NCBI GenBank assembly: GCA_019114715.1
Contig: DXEZ01000103.1
Coordinates: 1-12,360 of the forward strand
Direction of reading: 5' to 3'
Length of the DNA stretch: 12,360 nucleotides
Source of the DNA: Candidatus Sphingobacterium stercoripullorum
GTDB taxonomy: Bacteria; Bacteroidota; Bacteroidia; Sphingobacteriales; Sphingobacteriaceae
The position numbers and the translations under genes were made by a program. This document shows positions 1-7,032 of the stretch, in pieces. The notes under the pieces were generated by a model. It saw nothing but the letters and a program-made list of their open reading frames with translations, ran no database searches and was not told the DNA's origin. Within the stretch, counting starts at the first letter, position 1; every line of letters starts with the position of its first letter.

Positions 1-1692
1 TGCTGCATCTTCCATAATCGTTTTGGGAGATGCACCAAAGAAATCATTTAAGTCGTAATCTAGCGGCTTTTCACCTGTAGAATTGGATGCAAAGCTGAAT
101 CGCTTATCATCGCTAACCTCTCCCACGACAAATAATGGAGCTTGCTCTCTATCAGCAACCTTTTGTAGCTTTGGAAGGTCCTCTGGAGCGATAACTAGCC
201 CCATACGCTCTTGAGACTCATTTCCTATGATTTCTTTATAGGATAGAGTGTTATCACCCACAGGTAGCTTATCGATATCGATATGACCTCCGGTATCCTC
301 AACTAGTTCCGATAAACAGTTCAGGTGGCCACCAGCTCCATGGTCGTGAATCGAAACAATAGGATTCTCGCCTGTTTCAATAAGCCCTCTAATAGCGTTG
401 GCAACCCTTTTTTGCATTTCAGGGTTGGAGCGCTGAATAGCATTTAACTCTATACCCGAACCGAAGGAACCTGTATCAGCAGAGGAAACTGCTGCACCAC
501 CCATACCGATTCGGTAGTTATCACCACCCATCACTACAATGTGGTCTCCTTTTTTAGGGGTATGTTTTAAAGCGTATTCCTTTTTACCGTAGCCAATACC
601 TCCAGCTTGCATGATGACTTTATCATAGCCTAACATTTTGTCGTTCTCTTGATGTTCGAACGTTAAAATGGAGCCCGTGATTAACGGCTGACCGAACTTG
701 TTTCCAAAGTCGGCTGCTCCGTTAGTCGCTTTAATGAGGATATCTAATGGAGTTTGGTATAACCAAGGTCTAGGAGAGGTAGCTTGTTCCCAAATGCGAT
801 TTTTCTCCATTCTAGGGTAGGCAGTCATATAAACTGCTGTTCCCGCTAAAGGAAGAGCTCCTTGTCCTCCCGCTAAACGGTCTCTTATTTCACCTCCCGA
901 CCCAGTCGCTGCTCCACTAAATGGTTCAACGGTTGTTGGGAAGTTGTGCGTTTCTGCTTTTAATGAAATAACGGACTCATATTCACTTTCCTTATAGAAA
1001 TCTGGTTTGTCTGCCGTTGCAGGAGCGAATTGTGTAACCTTCGGACCTGCAATAAAAGCTACGTTATCTTTGTAAGCAGATATAACTTGATTGGGATGTG
1101 TTTTAGTTGTCTTTTTTATTAACTTAAATAACGACTCTGGTTTTTCTTGGCCGTCTATAATAAAAGTACCATTGAATATTTTATGGCGGCAATGCTCTGA
1201 ATTTGCTTGTGAGAAAGCAAAGACCTCAGAGTCGGTAAGTTTTCTTCCCAGTTTACGAGATAGATCATTCAGATACTCTACCTCTTCCTCGTTCATGGCT
1301 AAACCTTCTTCTTGATTGTAAGTAGCAATATCATGAACTTCTTGAATGTCCTCTTTATGTATATTGATAGAGAAAACCGATTGGTCCAAGGTTTCGTAGC
1401 GCTGGAAGGTCATATGGTCAAAGGCTTCATTCTCCTTTGTTACAGGGTGAAACTCTTCAACTCTAATGATTCCAGAGATACCCATATTTCGGGTGATTTC
1501 TACAGCACCTGTACTCCATGGCGTGATCATCTCTCGCCTAGGACCTATGAAAGGACCGTTTACGCTTTTTTCCTCTAATAATTGGCCTTGGCCGAATAAC
1601 CAGGATAAACGATTTAAGTGTTCTTGTGGTAATGCGTCATTTACTTCAACTGCGTAAGTGACGGCTTTAGGAGATTTGAAAAAATAGATCAT
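1..1692 (-). CDS. purL: Phosphoribosylformylglycinamidine synthase, large single-chain PurL (partial, N-terminal 564 codons)
   Basis: PurL converts FGAR, glutamine and ATP to FGAM in cytosolic de novo purine synthesis. The gene reads leftward from ATG at 1692 and is still open at base 1, so the C-terminus is missing; single-chain PurL proteins are about 1200-1300 residues. The translation begins MIYFFKSPKAVTYAVEVNDA. Diagnostic motifs are ANSEHCRHKIFNG near residue 166, the nucleotide-binding stretch ETHNFPTTVEPF followed by SGAATGSGGEIRD near residues 247-272, and HDHGAGGH near residues 448-456. These match the FGAM synthetase core of the long PurL type; the glutaminase domain would lie outside the window. 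Several short reading frames on the opposite strand here are shadows. There is no Shine-Dalgarno sequence before the ATG, as is usual in Bacteroidetes. It is divergent from the YiiX-like gene, with a 149-nt gap. Identification is secure. Confidence 0.96.
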   Translation of the reverse strand, partial: MIYFFKSPKAVTYAVEVNDALPQEHLNRLSWLFGQGQLLEEKSVNGPFIGPRREMITPWSTGAVEITRNMGISGIIRVEEFHPVTKENEAFDHMTFQRYETLDQSVFSINIHKEDIQEVHDIATYNQEEGLAMNEEEVEYLNDLSRKLGRKLTDSEVFAFSQANSEHCRHKIFNGTFIIDGQEKPESLFKLIKKTTKTHPNQVISAYKDNVAFIAGPKVTQFAPATADKPDFYKESEYESVISLKAETHNFPTTVEPFSGAATGSGGEIRDRLAGGQGALPLAGTAVYMTAYPRMEKNRIWEQATSPRPWLYQTPLDILIKATNGAADFGNKFGQPLITGSILTFEHQENDKMLGYDKVIMQAGGIGYGKKEYALKHTPKKGDHIVVMGGDNYRIGMGGAAVSSADTGSFGSGIELNAIQRSNPEMQKRVANAIRGLIETGENPIVSIHDHGAGGHLNCLSELVEDTGGHIDIDKLPVGDNTLSYKEIIGNESQERMGLVIAPEDLPKLQKVADREQAPLFVVGEVSDDKRFSFASNSTGEKPLDYDLNDFFGASPKTIMEDAA

Positions 1693-1726
1693 TTTCAACG
1701 ATTAAGCAATTTGTTGATTACAAGCA

Positions 1727-1759
1727 CAAAAATACCAATTTCAAACGCATAAAGTGAAA
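1727..1759 (-). promoter_or_regulatory. Candidate purL promoter (Bacteroidetes type)
   Basis: On the minus strand, TATTTTTG at 1734-1727 matches the Bacteroidetes -7 consensus TAnnTTTG. A weak -33 candidate, TTTC (1759-1756), lies 21 nt upstream. The -7 element ends about 34 nt before the purL ATG. The -33 part is poor, so only the -7 call is well supported. Confidence 0.5.
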
Positions 1760-1787
1760 GAAACTAAGAATTAAAATTCTCAAAAGG

Positions 1788-1817
1788 GTTAAAAAGACCA
1801 AGGGTTGACTATTTTTG
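1788..1817 (+). promoter_or_regulatory. Candidate promoter of the YiiX-like gene
   Basis: TATTTTTG at 1810-1817 matches the -7 consensus TAnnTTTG and lies 24 nt before the ATG at 1842. The -33 region (GTTA at 1788) is weak. The 11 bases TATTTTTGTGC here are identical to those of the divergent purL promoter on the other strand. Confidence 0.5.
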
Positions 1818-1841
1818 TGCGAATAATAATTATTAGAGCAA

Positions 1842-2495
1842 ATGAAAAGGATGAATTCATTATTAAGAAAGATTATAAGCTTGTTTTTAGTGTTGCTGAG
1901 TTTCACTCTGCTAAATGCTCAGGATTTTCCTTTGGAGGATTTGAAGAGTGGCGATTTGGTGTTTATTAGTAGCAAAGATGAGATGCTCTCTGGAGCTATC
2001 AATAGGGTCACTCAAGTTCGTGAGCATGAAAATTACGACCACGTAGCCTTAGTTTCTTTAGAGGGGATTGATGTGCATTTTTTACACGCCACTTTTAAAA
2101 AGGGTAGTGTGCAGCAAAAAGCGGAGGATTTCCTTCAAAACTATAAAGAGCGAAGAATTACCGTTTATCGGTTGCGAAATGCCCAGCCAGAGATTATAGA
2201 AGATGGGATTTTGGAAGCTAAGAAAATGCTGGGTAAACCGTATAATACTACCTATGTACTTAGTGATTCCAGCTACTACTGCTCAGATTATATTGAGCGT
2301 GCCTTTCGGAAGTACAAGTTGTTTGATTTGGAGCCAATGACATTCAAAGACCCAAAAACGGGGAAAACCGATGAGTTTTGGGAAAGCTATTACGAAAAGC
2401 AAGGGGTTCCAATACCTGAGGGTGAATTGGGATGCAACCCTAATGGATTAGCCCGCTCCCAAGTCCTCCGTTTTATGGGAGAGCTGAAGCACTGA
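1842..2495 (+). CDS. Secreted YiiX-like permuted papain-fold (NlpC/P60-superfamily) cysteine hydrolase
   Basis: This 217-residue protein starts with a signal peptide: basic MKRMNSLLRK, a hydrophobic core at about 11-24, and a likely cleavage after LNA (residue 26). No lipobox cysteine is present, so a soluble periplasmic or exported protein is expected. The mature part shows the order seen in circularly permuted papain-like YiiX/YaeF enzymes. GDLVF is at 37-41, a His motif YDHVAL gives H67 as the probable base, and YYCSDYIERAF gives C147 as the probable nucleophile, after a YRLR strand and LGKPYN. Characterised relatives act on amide or ester bonds of cell-wall or lipid substrates, but the substrate here is unknown. 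ATG 1842 is preferred over ATG 1851 because it gives the more basic N-terminus, though either would work. It is monocistronic, divergent from purL, with a gene-free gap after it. The family call is good and the biochemical role is inference. Confidence 0.8.
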   Translation: MKRMNSLLRKIISLFLVLLSFTLLNAQDFPLEDLKSGDLVFISSKDEMLSGAINRVTQVREHENYDHVALVSLEGIDVHFLHATFKKGSVQQKAEDFLQNYKERRITVYRLRNAQPEIIEDGILEAKKMLGKPYNTTYVLSDSSYYCSDYIERAFRKYKLFDLEPMTFKDPKTGKTDEFWESYYEKQGVPIPEGELGCNPNGLARSQVLRFMGELKH

Positions 2496-2793
2496 GCTTT
2501 TCTATACCTCCCTTGTTGATGCTGATTTCTGGGGTTATTTCAAAAGAATAGAAAATAGCAGGATGAAGCATTGTAAGAAAGCCTGTAGGTGGCAAGTCAT
2601 AATTAAATAATTGCCGTCTAAATAGTTTGATGGTGAAGGTTTGTATCGGATTAGCTACGTGTTAGTTATGAGTTTGTCCTGCAGCTTTTGTTGACGTGTT
2701 GCTTAACCTTCTGTTCCTTTAATATATCCGAGAAAATAGACAGTTGGAAATAGCTTGCAATACCCAATATTGCGTTAGTGTTTTAACTGTAAG

Positions 2794-2824
2794 TTTTTAA
2801 AAACCTATTAATTGCTTATCTTTG
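2794..2824 (+). promoter_or_regulatory. Promoter upstream of the BCCT transporter
   Basis: TATCTTTG at 2817-2824 is a full match to the Bacteroidetes -7 consensus, in the context GCTTATCTTTGC that is also found before rplU. The -33 region is a T-run (2794-2798) with an 18-nt spacer, inside the 12-nt palindrome GTTTTTAAAAAC (2793-2804) that could be an operator. The predicted transcript would start near 2831, giving a leader of about 220 nt. Confidence 0.6.
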
Positions 2825-2860
2825 CAAGGTTCAAAATCAAGTTGTTAGCATGCCGTTATA

Positions 2861-2909
2861 GGTTTGGAGGGGTAGGGGTTAGTGGGTGTAAGACGGATTT
2901 TTCTTACGC
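2861..2909 (+). promoter_or_regulatory. G-rich block plus hairpin in the transporter leader
   Basis: The segment 2861-2886 carries successive G runs of 2, 2, 4, 4 and 3 separated by 1-5 bases, unusual in this AT-rich DNA and compatible with a two-tetrad G-quadruplex. Next to it, and sharing base 2886, is an 8-bp hairpin (2886-2893 with 2902-2909, one G-U pair, 8-nt loop). It lies between the predicted transcription start and the transporter ATG. No known riboswitch class is recognised, and the regulatory role is inference. Confidence 0.3.
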
Positions 2910-3050
2910 GGAAAATACACCAGTAAAACTTTATTTAAAGAAACTGTAAAATCGTGTTGTTAATGTAAGCGAATGGTTTGCAGGTTTAATTTTTCTCTTT
3001 CCTCGATTGGCTTTATACCGGTATTTTACTGAAAAAATATACAGATATTT

Positions 3051-5060
3051 ATGCGATCTAAAAGACAAAGAATTACATTTAAGAAAAGCATTGCGATTCC
3101 TAGTTTACTATTTATACTTCTTATTACAGCATGCGCAAGCTTGTTTCCTAATGTTTCTGAAGCCATACTTTCTAAAATCCAATACTTTTTATTTCACAGT
3201 TTAGACTGGGTATATGTTTGGGCAGTTACCTTATTTGTACTATTTCTATTCTTTTTAGTGTTTTCTAAATACGGGAGCATAAAGTTAGGGAGAAATGACT
3301 CTAAGCCTGAGTATTCGTTTTTCTCCTGGGTTTCCATGCTATTTGCAGCAGGGATGGGGATTGGTCTTATGTATTTTGGTGTGGCCGAGCCCATGTCTCA
3401 TTTTGCGGATGAAGCTTTTAGCACCTTACCTGAGATGCAGAGAGCTAAAAATGCACAAGTTAAAACATTTTTCCACTGGGGTATCCACGCCTGGTCTATT
3501 TACGGGGTAGTTGGGCTTTCTCTAGCTTATTTCTCCTATAGGTATAAGCTGCCGTTATCGCTTAGGAGCTGTTTTTACCCAATGCTAAAAGATAAAATCA
3601 ATGGAGTATCTGGAGATATAATTGACACCTTTGCGCTATGTAGTACGTTTTTTGGGATAACTACCAGTTTAGGGTTTGGAGTAGTTCAGCTGAGTGCCGG
3701 TTTAACCGAATTAGGGGTTATCCCTGAAAGCACCTTTACCTTTCAGGTGATCATCGTTGCGGTGGTGATGACTGTTTCCATCACTTCGGCTACGTCGGGA
3801 GTCAATAAAGGAGTGAAGTATTTGAGTCAGCTGAATATAGTCGCAGCCATCGTCCTCTTGCTTTTTATTTTATTTGCTGGTCCTACTGTATACCTCCTAG
3901 GAGGATTTACAGAAGGCCTTGGTGATTATATAAGTTCATTTTTTGCAATGACCTTCAATACCCATAGCTTTTCTCCAGAAACCAAGCAATGGTATTTCGA
4001 TTGGACAATTTTATATTGGGCGTGGTGGATTTCCTGGTCGCCTTATGTTGGGATATTTATCGCTCGTATTTCTAAAGGAAGGACAATTCGTGAGTTTGTT
4101 ACCGCGGTTTTAATTATTCCTGCGCTATTTAACTTTTTATGGATGAGCGTTTACGGTAATGCTGCTATTTACGTAGATCTATTTGAAGCTGCTGGCGGTT
4201 TAAGCGAGCTCAAAGCCCATGCAGATGTATTGCTATTTAAGTTTTTAGATTATCTGCCTTTTACAACCATAACCCAGATTATGGCCTTATTTATTCTTTG
4301 TGTGTTCTTTGTAACCTCAGCGGACTCCGGGATTTTTGTCATGAATAACATAGCAACCAACAATGCTAAACACTCTCCAAAGTGGCAATTGATATTCTGG
4401 GGCGTCTTGTTAGCTTTATTGTCTTTAGTGTTATTGAACGCTGGAGGGCTTGAGGCCTTACAAACCATGACGCTCATCACTGCACTGCCTTTTGCAGTTC
4501 TTATGGTGATGTTTTGTATCAATTTATTAAAGGGCCTTATAATCGATATCAGTTATTACGAAGCTGAATTATCCCCAGCCACCCGGTACTGGTCGGGTGC
4601 CAAGTGGAAGCAACGCTTAAATAAGATTTTAGCTTATAGGAATAGCTCTGCTGTGAGGAACTTTATGTTGACTACAGTAAACTATGCTTTTAAAGACTTA
4701 AGGGACGAATTGCAGCAGCAAGGAGTTAGTGCCGAGGTACGCCGATTAGGAAAACCTTTTAGAATTGAACTGGTAATCAGGCATAACACTTTGGAAAACT
4801 TTGTTTACGGAGTGAAACGCCAACCTTTAGAAATTTCAGATATGCTTATGGATGAGGAGAACTTCCCTGAAATAGATTCATCTACAAGTTATATTCCTGA
4901 AACCTACTTTGGGGATAGTAGGGTGGGGTATAATGTAGAGTATTTCACAAAAAGGGAGCTAATTACGGATGTTTTAAAGCAGTATGAACGGTTCTTAAGT
5001 TTATCGGGTGAGGAGAGGAACCAGTTGTTCATTGACTATTCCTTAAAAGGAAATGAATAG
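3051..5060 (+). CDS. BCCT-family betaine/choline/carnitine transporter, BetT type with long C-terminal domain
   Basis: This inner-membrane secondary transporter imports quaternary-ammonium compatible solutes such as choline or glycine betaine. It has 669 residues, with about 12 membrane segments between residues 12 and 498. Family hallmarks are the glycine-rich GMGIGLMYFGVAEP (101-114), the tryptophan-rich segment from DWTILYW through WWISWSPYVG (317-334), then ARISKGRTIREF (338-349), and VTSADSG (421-427). The VTS threonine and serine correspond, by my reading, to sodium-site residues of BetP, hinting at cation coupling. About 170 cytosolic residues follow the last helix and end with KRELITDVLKQYERFL (634-649), which resembles the tail of E. 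coli BetT rather than shorter BetP or OpuD tails. An in-frame stop at 3030 leaves ATG 3051 as the only plausible start; no Shine-Dalgarno is seen. It stands alone, convergent with the DUF5606 operon. The BCCT family is certain; choline as substrate is only likely. Confidence 0.93.
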   Translation: MRSKRQRITFKKSIAIPSLLFILLITACASLFPNVSEAILSKIQYFLFHSLDWVYVWAVTLFVLFLFFLVFSKYGSIKLGRNDSKPEYSFFSWVSMLFAAGMGIGLMYFGVAEPMSHFADEAFSTLPEMQRAKNAQVKTFFHWGIHAWSIYGVVGLSLAYFSYRYKLPLSLRSCFYPMLKDKINGVSGDIIDTFALCSTFFGITTSLGFGVVQLSAGLTELGVIPESTFTFQVIIVAVVMTVSITSATSGVNKGVKYLSQLNIVAAIVLLLFILFAGPTVYLLGGFTEGLGDYISSFFAMTFNTHSFSPETKQWYFDWTILYWAWWISWSPYVGIFIARISKGRTIREFVTAVLIIPALFNFLWMSVYGNAAIYVDLFEAAGGLSELKAHADVLLFKFLDYLPFTTITQIMALFILCVFFVTSADSGIFVMNNIATNNAKHSPKWQLIFWGVLLALLSLVLLNAGGLEALQTMTLITALPFAVLMVMFCINLLKGLIIDISYYEAELSPATRYWSGAKWKQRLNKILAYRNSSAVRNFMLTTVNYAFKDLRDELQQQGVSAEVRRLGKPFRIELVIRHNTLENFVYGVKRQPLEISDMLMDEENFPEIDSSTSYIPETYFGDSRVGYNVEYFTKRELITDVLKQYERFLSLSGEERNQLFIDYSLKGNE

Positions 5061-5135
5061 TTGTAAATTCATAATCGGAAGAGATTAATGGCATTTCAGC
5101 TCTAGATAATCTAGGGTTGGAAGCGTAAAGTGAAT

Positions 5136-5171
5136 AAAAAAGCGCAGAAGGAATAGTCCTCTGCGCTTTTT
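5136..5171. terminator. Bidirectional intrinsic terminator between convergent units
   Basis: The stem GCGCAG/CTGCGC (5142-5147 with 5161-5166) continues, after one bulged A, as AGGA/TCCT around the loop ATAG. It is flanked by A6 at 5136-5141 and T5 at 5167-5171. It therefore has a U-tract in both directions. It lies 75 nt after the transporter stop and about 20 nt after the DUF5606 gene stop, serving both. Confidence 0.88.
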
Positions 5172-5191
5172 GCATCTTAAGTGCATTTTAA

Positions 5192-5623
5192 TTAAGCGTT
5201 AGCTTCTTTTTGCTCTTGCTCTTCAGCTGTTTCACCTTCTGGGCTTTCCTCAAATAAAGGAAGCTCTTTTAAAATATTGAACCAACTGATGATTTTTTTA
5301 ATATCTGATGTGTATACACGCTCTGCATCGTGGTTAGGAGCTATTTCATTAAAGAAGTCTCTCAGCTCTTTACCACTGCCCTTAGGGTTAGGTATGGATT
5401 CCGATTTCTTCATCCCTTCTAGGATGTCGATTAAACGAATTTCCTCATCTAAACCGTAGATGGTAATGTCCTCAAGTGTGGCTAATTTTGTTGTAGTGAT
5501 ATTTACTACTGTCTTCACTTTATTCCCGTCCAAAGACTCAATGATGAAACCACTTTTATTTTGTCCAACGAGATTATAAAGGCCAGGCTTTCCTGAAACC
5601 GATACTATTCCTTTAAGATTCAT
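5192..5623 (-). CDS. DUF5606 family protein
   Basis: A 143-residue cytosolic protein with no signal peptide or membrane segment. The N-terminus MNLKGIVSVSGKPGLYNLV, followed by alternating strand-like segments to ATLEDITIYG (to about residue 57), matches the DUF5606 family that I know from Bacteroidetes; a small beta-barrel-like fold is my inference. A middle helical region contains LRDFFNEIAPNHDAERVYTSDIKK, and the last 20 or so residues form an acidic low-complexity tail rich in E and Q. No catalytic motif is recognised and the function is unknown. The start lies 18 nt after the cyclophilin stop, with no promoter element between them, so the two genes are probably co-transcribed and end at the bidirectional terminator. 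The family call is confident; no role is proposed. Confidence 0.85.
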   Translation of the reverse strand: MNLKGIVSVSGKPGLYNLVGQNKSGFIIESLDGNKVKTVVNITTTKLATLEDITIYGLDEEIRLIDILEGMKKSESIPNPKGSGKELRDFFNEIAPNHDAERVYTSDIKKIISWFNILKELPLFEESPEGETAEEQEQKEANA

Positions 5624-5641
5624 ACTATTTGTGTTGCTGTT

Positions 5642-6100
5642 TTAGTCTTCAATAATTTCTATTTCGTTAATTCTATCTCCTTGTTGAATTGAGTCTACAA
5701 CTTCGATGTTTTCAACGACTTTACCAAAACAGGTATGATTTCCATCTAAATGTGCTGTGTTATTACGGCTGTGGCATACAAAGAACTGTGACCCTCCAGT
5801 ATTTCTTCCTGCATGGGCCATAGATAAGACTCCTCTGTCGTGGTATTGATTATCTCCATCTAGCTCACAATCAATTTTGTAACCTGGACCACCGGTTCCT
5901 GGCATACCTGAGGCACCTTCACGTGTGTTTGGACATCCTCCTTGAATAACAAAGTCTGGAATTACTCGGTGAAAAGTTAATCCATTGTAAAAACCGTCTT
6001 TCGCTAACTTTACAAAGTTTGCAACCGTGTTTGGAGCATCTTTAGTATAAAGCTCGACAGTCATGTTTCCTTTTTCCGTTTTAATTATTGCTTTACTCAT
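5642..6100 (-). CDS. Cytosolic cyclophilin-type peptidyl-prolyl cis-trans isomerase
   Basis: This 152-residue protein catalyses proline cis-trans isomerisation during folding. Active-site motifs are FHRVIPDFVIQGG (43-55, with R45, F50 and Q53), MAHAGRNTGGSQFF (94-107, with Q105), and HLDGNHTCFGKV (117-128). His replaces the tryptophan of human CypA, as is usual in bacterial enzymes. There is no signal peptide or lipobox, so it acts in the cytosol and resembles PpiB. The frame stays open upstream to an ATG at 6208, but that extension is unlike cyclophilins and overlaps the TATCTTTG promoter at 6152-6145, so ATG 6100 (MSKAIIKTEKGNMTVELYT) is chosen. It is the first gene of the operon with the DUF5606 gene, 18 nt apart. 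The isomerase call is secure; client proteins are unknown. Confidence 0.94.
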   Translation of the reverse strand: MSKAIIKTEKGNMTVELYTKDAPNTVANFVKLAKDGFYNGLTFHRVIPDFVIQGGCPNTREGASGMPGTGGPGYKIDCELDGDNQYHDRGVLSMAHAGRNTGGSQFFVCHSRNNTAHLDGNHTCFGKVVENIEVVDSIQQGDRINEIEIIED

Positions 6101-6144
6101 AATAAGTGAAAGTGTTTTTGAATTCTTTTTAAATAATAACGGTG

Positions 6145-6178
6145 CAAAGATAATTATAATTGTGAATGACACCCTAAA
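6145..6178 (-). promoter_or_regulatory. Promoter of the cyclophilin-DUF5606 operon
   Basis: On the minus strand TATCTTTG (6152-6145) is a perfect -7 element, 44 nt before the chosen ATG at 6100. A T-rich -33 candidate (6178-6176) lies 23 nt upstream. Its position inside the longer open frame is the main argument for the shorter cyclophilin start. Confidence 0.65.
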
Positions 6179-6346
6179 ACATCTTGTATTTTTCCCGCTG
6201 GACAACACAAACTCTTATTAATTCGCATTTTAAACCAGCAGGAGCCTTTGAAAGTCAGATCTTTTAGATTAAGGGGCTAATTAACTAAGTTTGGTCTTTA
6301 TTGTCGAAGATGATTTTTGTGGTGCATCAAAAAAAACACTTCTAAG

Positions 6347-6379
6347 TTTAGGAAGTAAGTAAATAATAGCTTATCTTTG
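6347..6379 (+). promoter_or_regulatory. Promoter of rplU-rpmA
   Basis: TATCTTTG at 6372-6379, with TTTA at 6347-6350 as a -33 candidate and a 21-nt spacer, lies 35 nt before the rplU ATG. A second, weaker candidate (TTTA 6263-6266, N19, TAAGTTTG 6286-6293) lies upstream and may be chance. The 206 nt between the cyclophilin frame limit (6208) and rplU hold nothing else recognisable. Confidence 0.7.
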
Positions 6380-6414
6380 CCGAGTTAAAATTAATTAAAT
6401 TATATTTTTATAAC

Positions 6415-6726
6415 ATGTACGCAATAGTAGATATAGCAGGGCAACAATTTAAAGTTGCAAAAGACCAATACCTCTTTGTTCATCGTTTACAAGGAGAAGA
6501 AGGCGCTAGTATTGAATTTGACAGTGTGTTACTTGCCGATAACGAGGGTAAAGTAACTATTGGCAAGCCAACAATAGAAGGTGCTAAGGTGAAAGCGACA
6601 ATTTTATCGCATTTAAAAGGAGATAAAGTGATTGTTTTCAAAAAGAAACGCCGTAAAGGATATAGAAAGAAAAACGGTCACCGTCAGCATTTGAGCAAGA
6701 TTCAAATTACTGATATTGCTATTTAA
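6415..6726 (+). CDS. rplU: 50S ribosomal protein L21
   Basis: L21 binds 23S rRNA in the large ribosomal subunit. The protein has 103 residues, the normal length. The start MYAIVDIAGQQFKV and the basic C-terminal stretch KKKRRKGYRKKNGHRQHLS (about 76-94) followed by KIQITDI are the family signature. No Shine-Dalgarno sequence precedes the ATG. rpmA follows 42 nt downstream, the near-universal rplU-rpmA order, and both probably share the promoter at 6347-6379. Nothing is unusual in the protein. Confidence 0.98.
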   Translation: MYAIVDIAGQQFKVAKDQYLFVHRLQGEEGASIEFDSVLLADNEGKVTIGKPTIEGAKVKATILSHLKGDKVIVFKKKRRKGYRKKNGHRQHLSKIQITDIAI

Positions 6727-6753
6727 TTTAAGATTATTTTAAACTCAAAATAA

Positions 6754-6759
6754 AAGGAG
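6754..6759 (+). promoter_or_regulatory. Strong Shine-Dalgarno sequence of rpmA
   Basis: AAGGAG, within AAAAGGAGA, lies 9 nt before the rpmA ATG. It stands out because the other chromosomal genes with a visible start in this window lack a comparable motif. Confidence 0.7.
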
Positions 6760-6768
6760 AAGTAAGAT

Positions 6769-7032
6769 ATGGCACACAAAAAAGGTGCTGGTAGTTCTAG
6801 AAACGGCCGTGAGTCACATAGTAAACGTTTAGGAGTAAAGATTTTTGGCGGACAAGATGTTACCGCTGGAAATATTATCGTTCGTCAACGTGGAACTAAA
6901 CACTATCCTGGTAAAAATGTTGGATTAGGTAAAGATCATACTTTATACGCTCTAACTGATGGGAAAGTAGTTTTCAGAAGAAAAGCAGATAATCGTTCTT
7001 ACGTTTCAGTAGAAGAAATCGCACAAAATTAA
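6769..7032 (+). CDS. rpmA: 50S ribosomal protein L27
   Basis: L27 sits near the peptidyl-transferase centre, its N-terminal tail reaching toward the P-site tRNA. The 87-residue product begins MAHKKGAGSSRNGRESHSKR, the standard form. It has no Firmicutes-type cleavable N-terminal extension. RQRGTKHYPGKNVGLGKDHTL (about 40-60) is the conserved core. It is the second gene of the rplU operon, 42 nt after L21, and has its own strong ribosome-binding site. Two hairpins follow: one overlapping the stop codon and one terminator-like. Confidence 0.98.
   Translation: MAHKKGAGSSRNGRESHSKRLGVKIFGGQDVTAGNIIVRQRGTKHYPGKNVGLGKDHTLYALTDGKVVFRRKADNRSYVSVEEIAQN

Larger units (their letters stand above)
2496..3050 (+). 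other. 555-nt gene-free region: intergenic DNA, promoter and long leader of the BCCT transporter
   Basis: No convincing protein gene is present on either strand. The left part (2496-2750) shows no clear terminator; a weak imperfect stem overlaps the stop codon of the preceding gene and is followed by only four T's. A small hairpin (GCAATA/TATTGC, 2757-2773) precedes a palindrome and a canonical -7 element at 2817-2824. The rest, to 3050, would be a leader of roughly 220 nt containing a G-rich block and a hairpin. A 15-codon ORF at 2562 and a 3-codon ORF at 2850 are probably chance. Confidence 0.6.

Noticed and set aside
1091..1657. Several overlapping plus-strand reading frames of 60-90 codons
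   Set aside because: They lie entirely opposite purL, which has unmistakable conserved motifs on the minus strand; they are shadows.
1718..1906. Minus-strand frame of 62 codons between purL and the YiiX-like gene
   Set aside because: It is antisense to the signal-peptide region and crosses both promoters; the hydrophobic, low-complexity product looks like an AT-rich artefact.
2562..2609. A 15-codon cationic ORF with two cysteines
   Set aside because: No promoter, ribosome-binding site or conservation can be shown; a frame this short is expected by chance.
4250..4522. Minus-strand frame of 90 codons inside the transporter gene
   Set aside because: It is antisense to conserved membrane segments of a certain BCCT gene.
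6101..6208. A 36-residue N-terminal extension of the cyclophilin starting at 6208
   Set aside because: It resembles no cyclophilin N-terminus, covers the TATCTTTG promoter, and the protein from 6100 has the normal length. Its hydrophobic stretch is not a convincing signal peptide.
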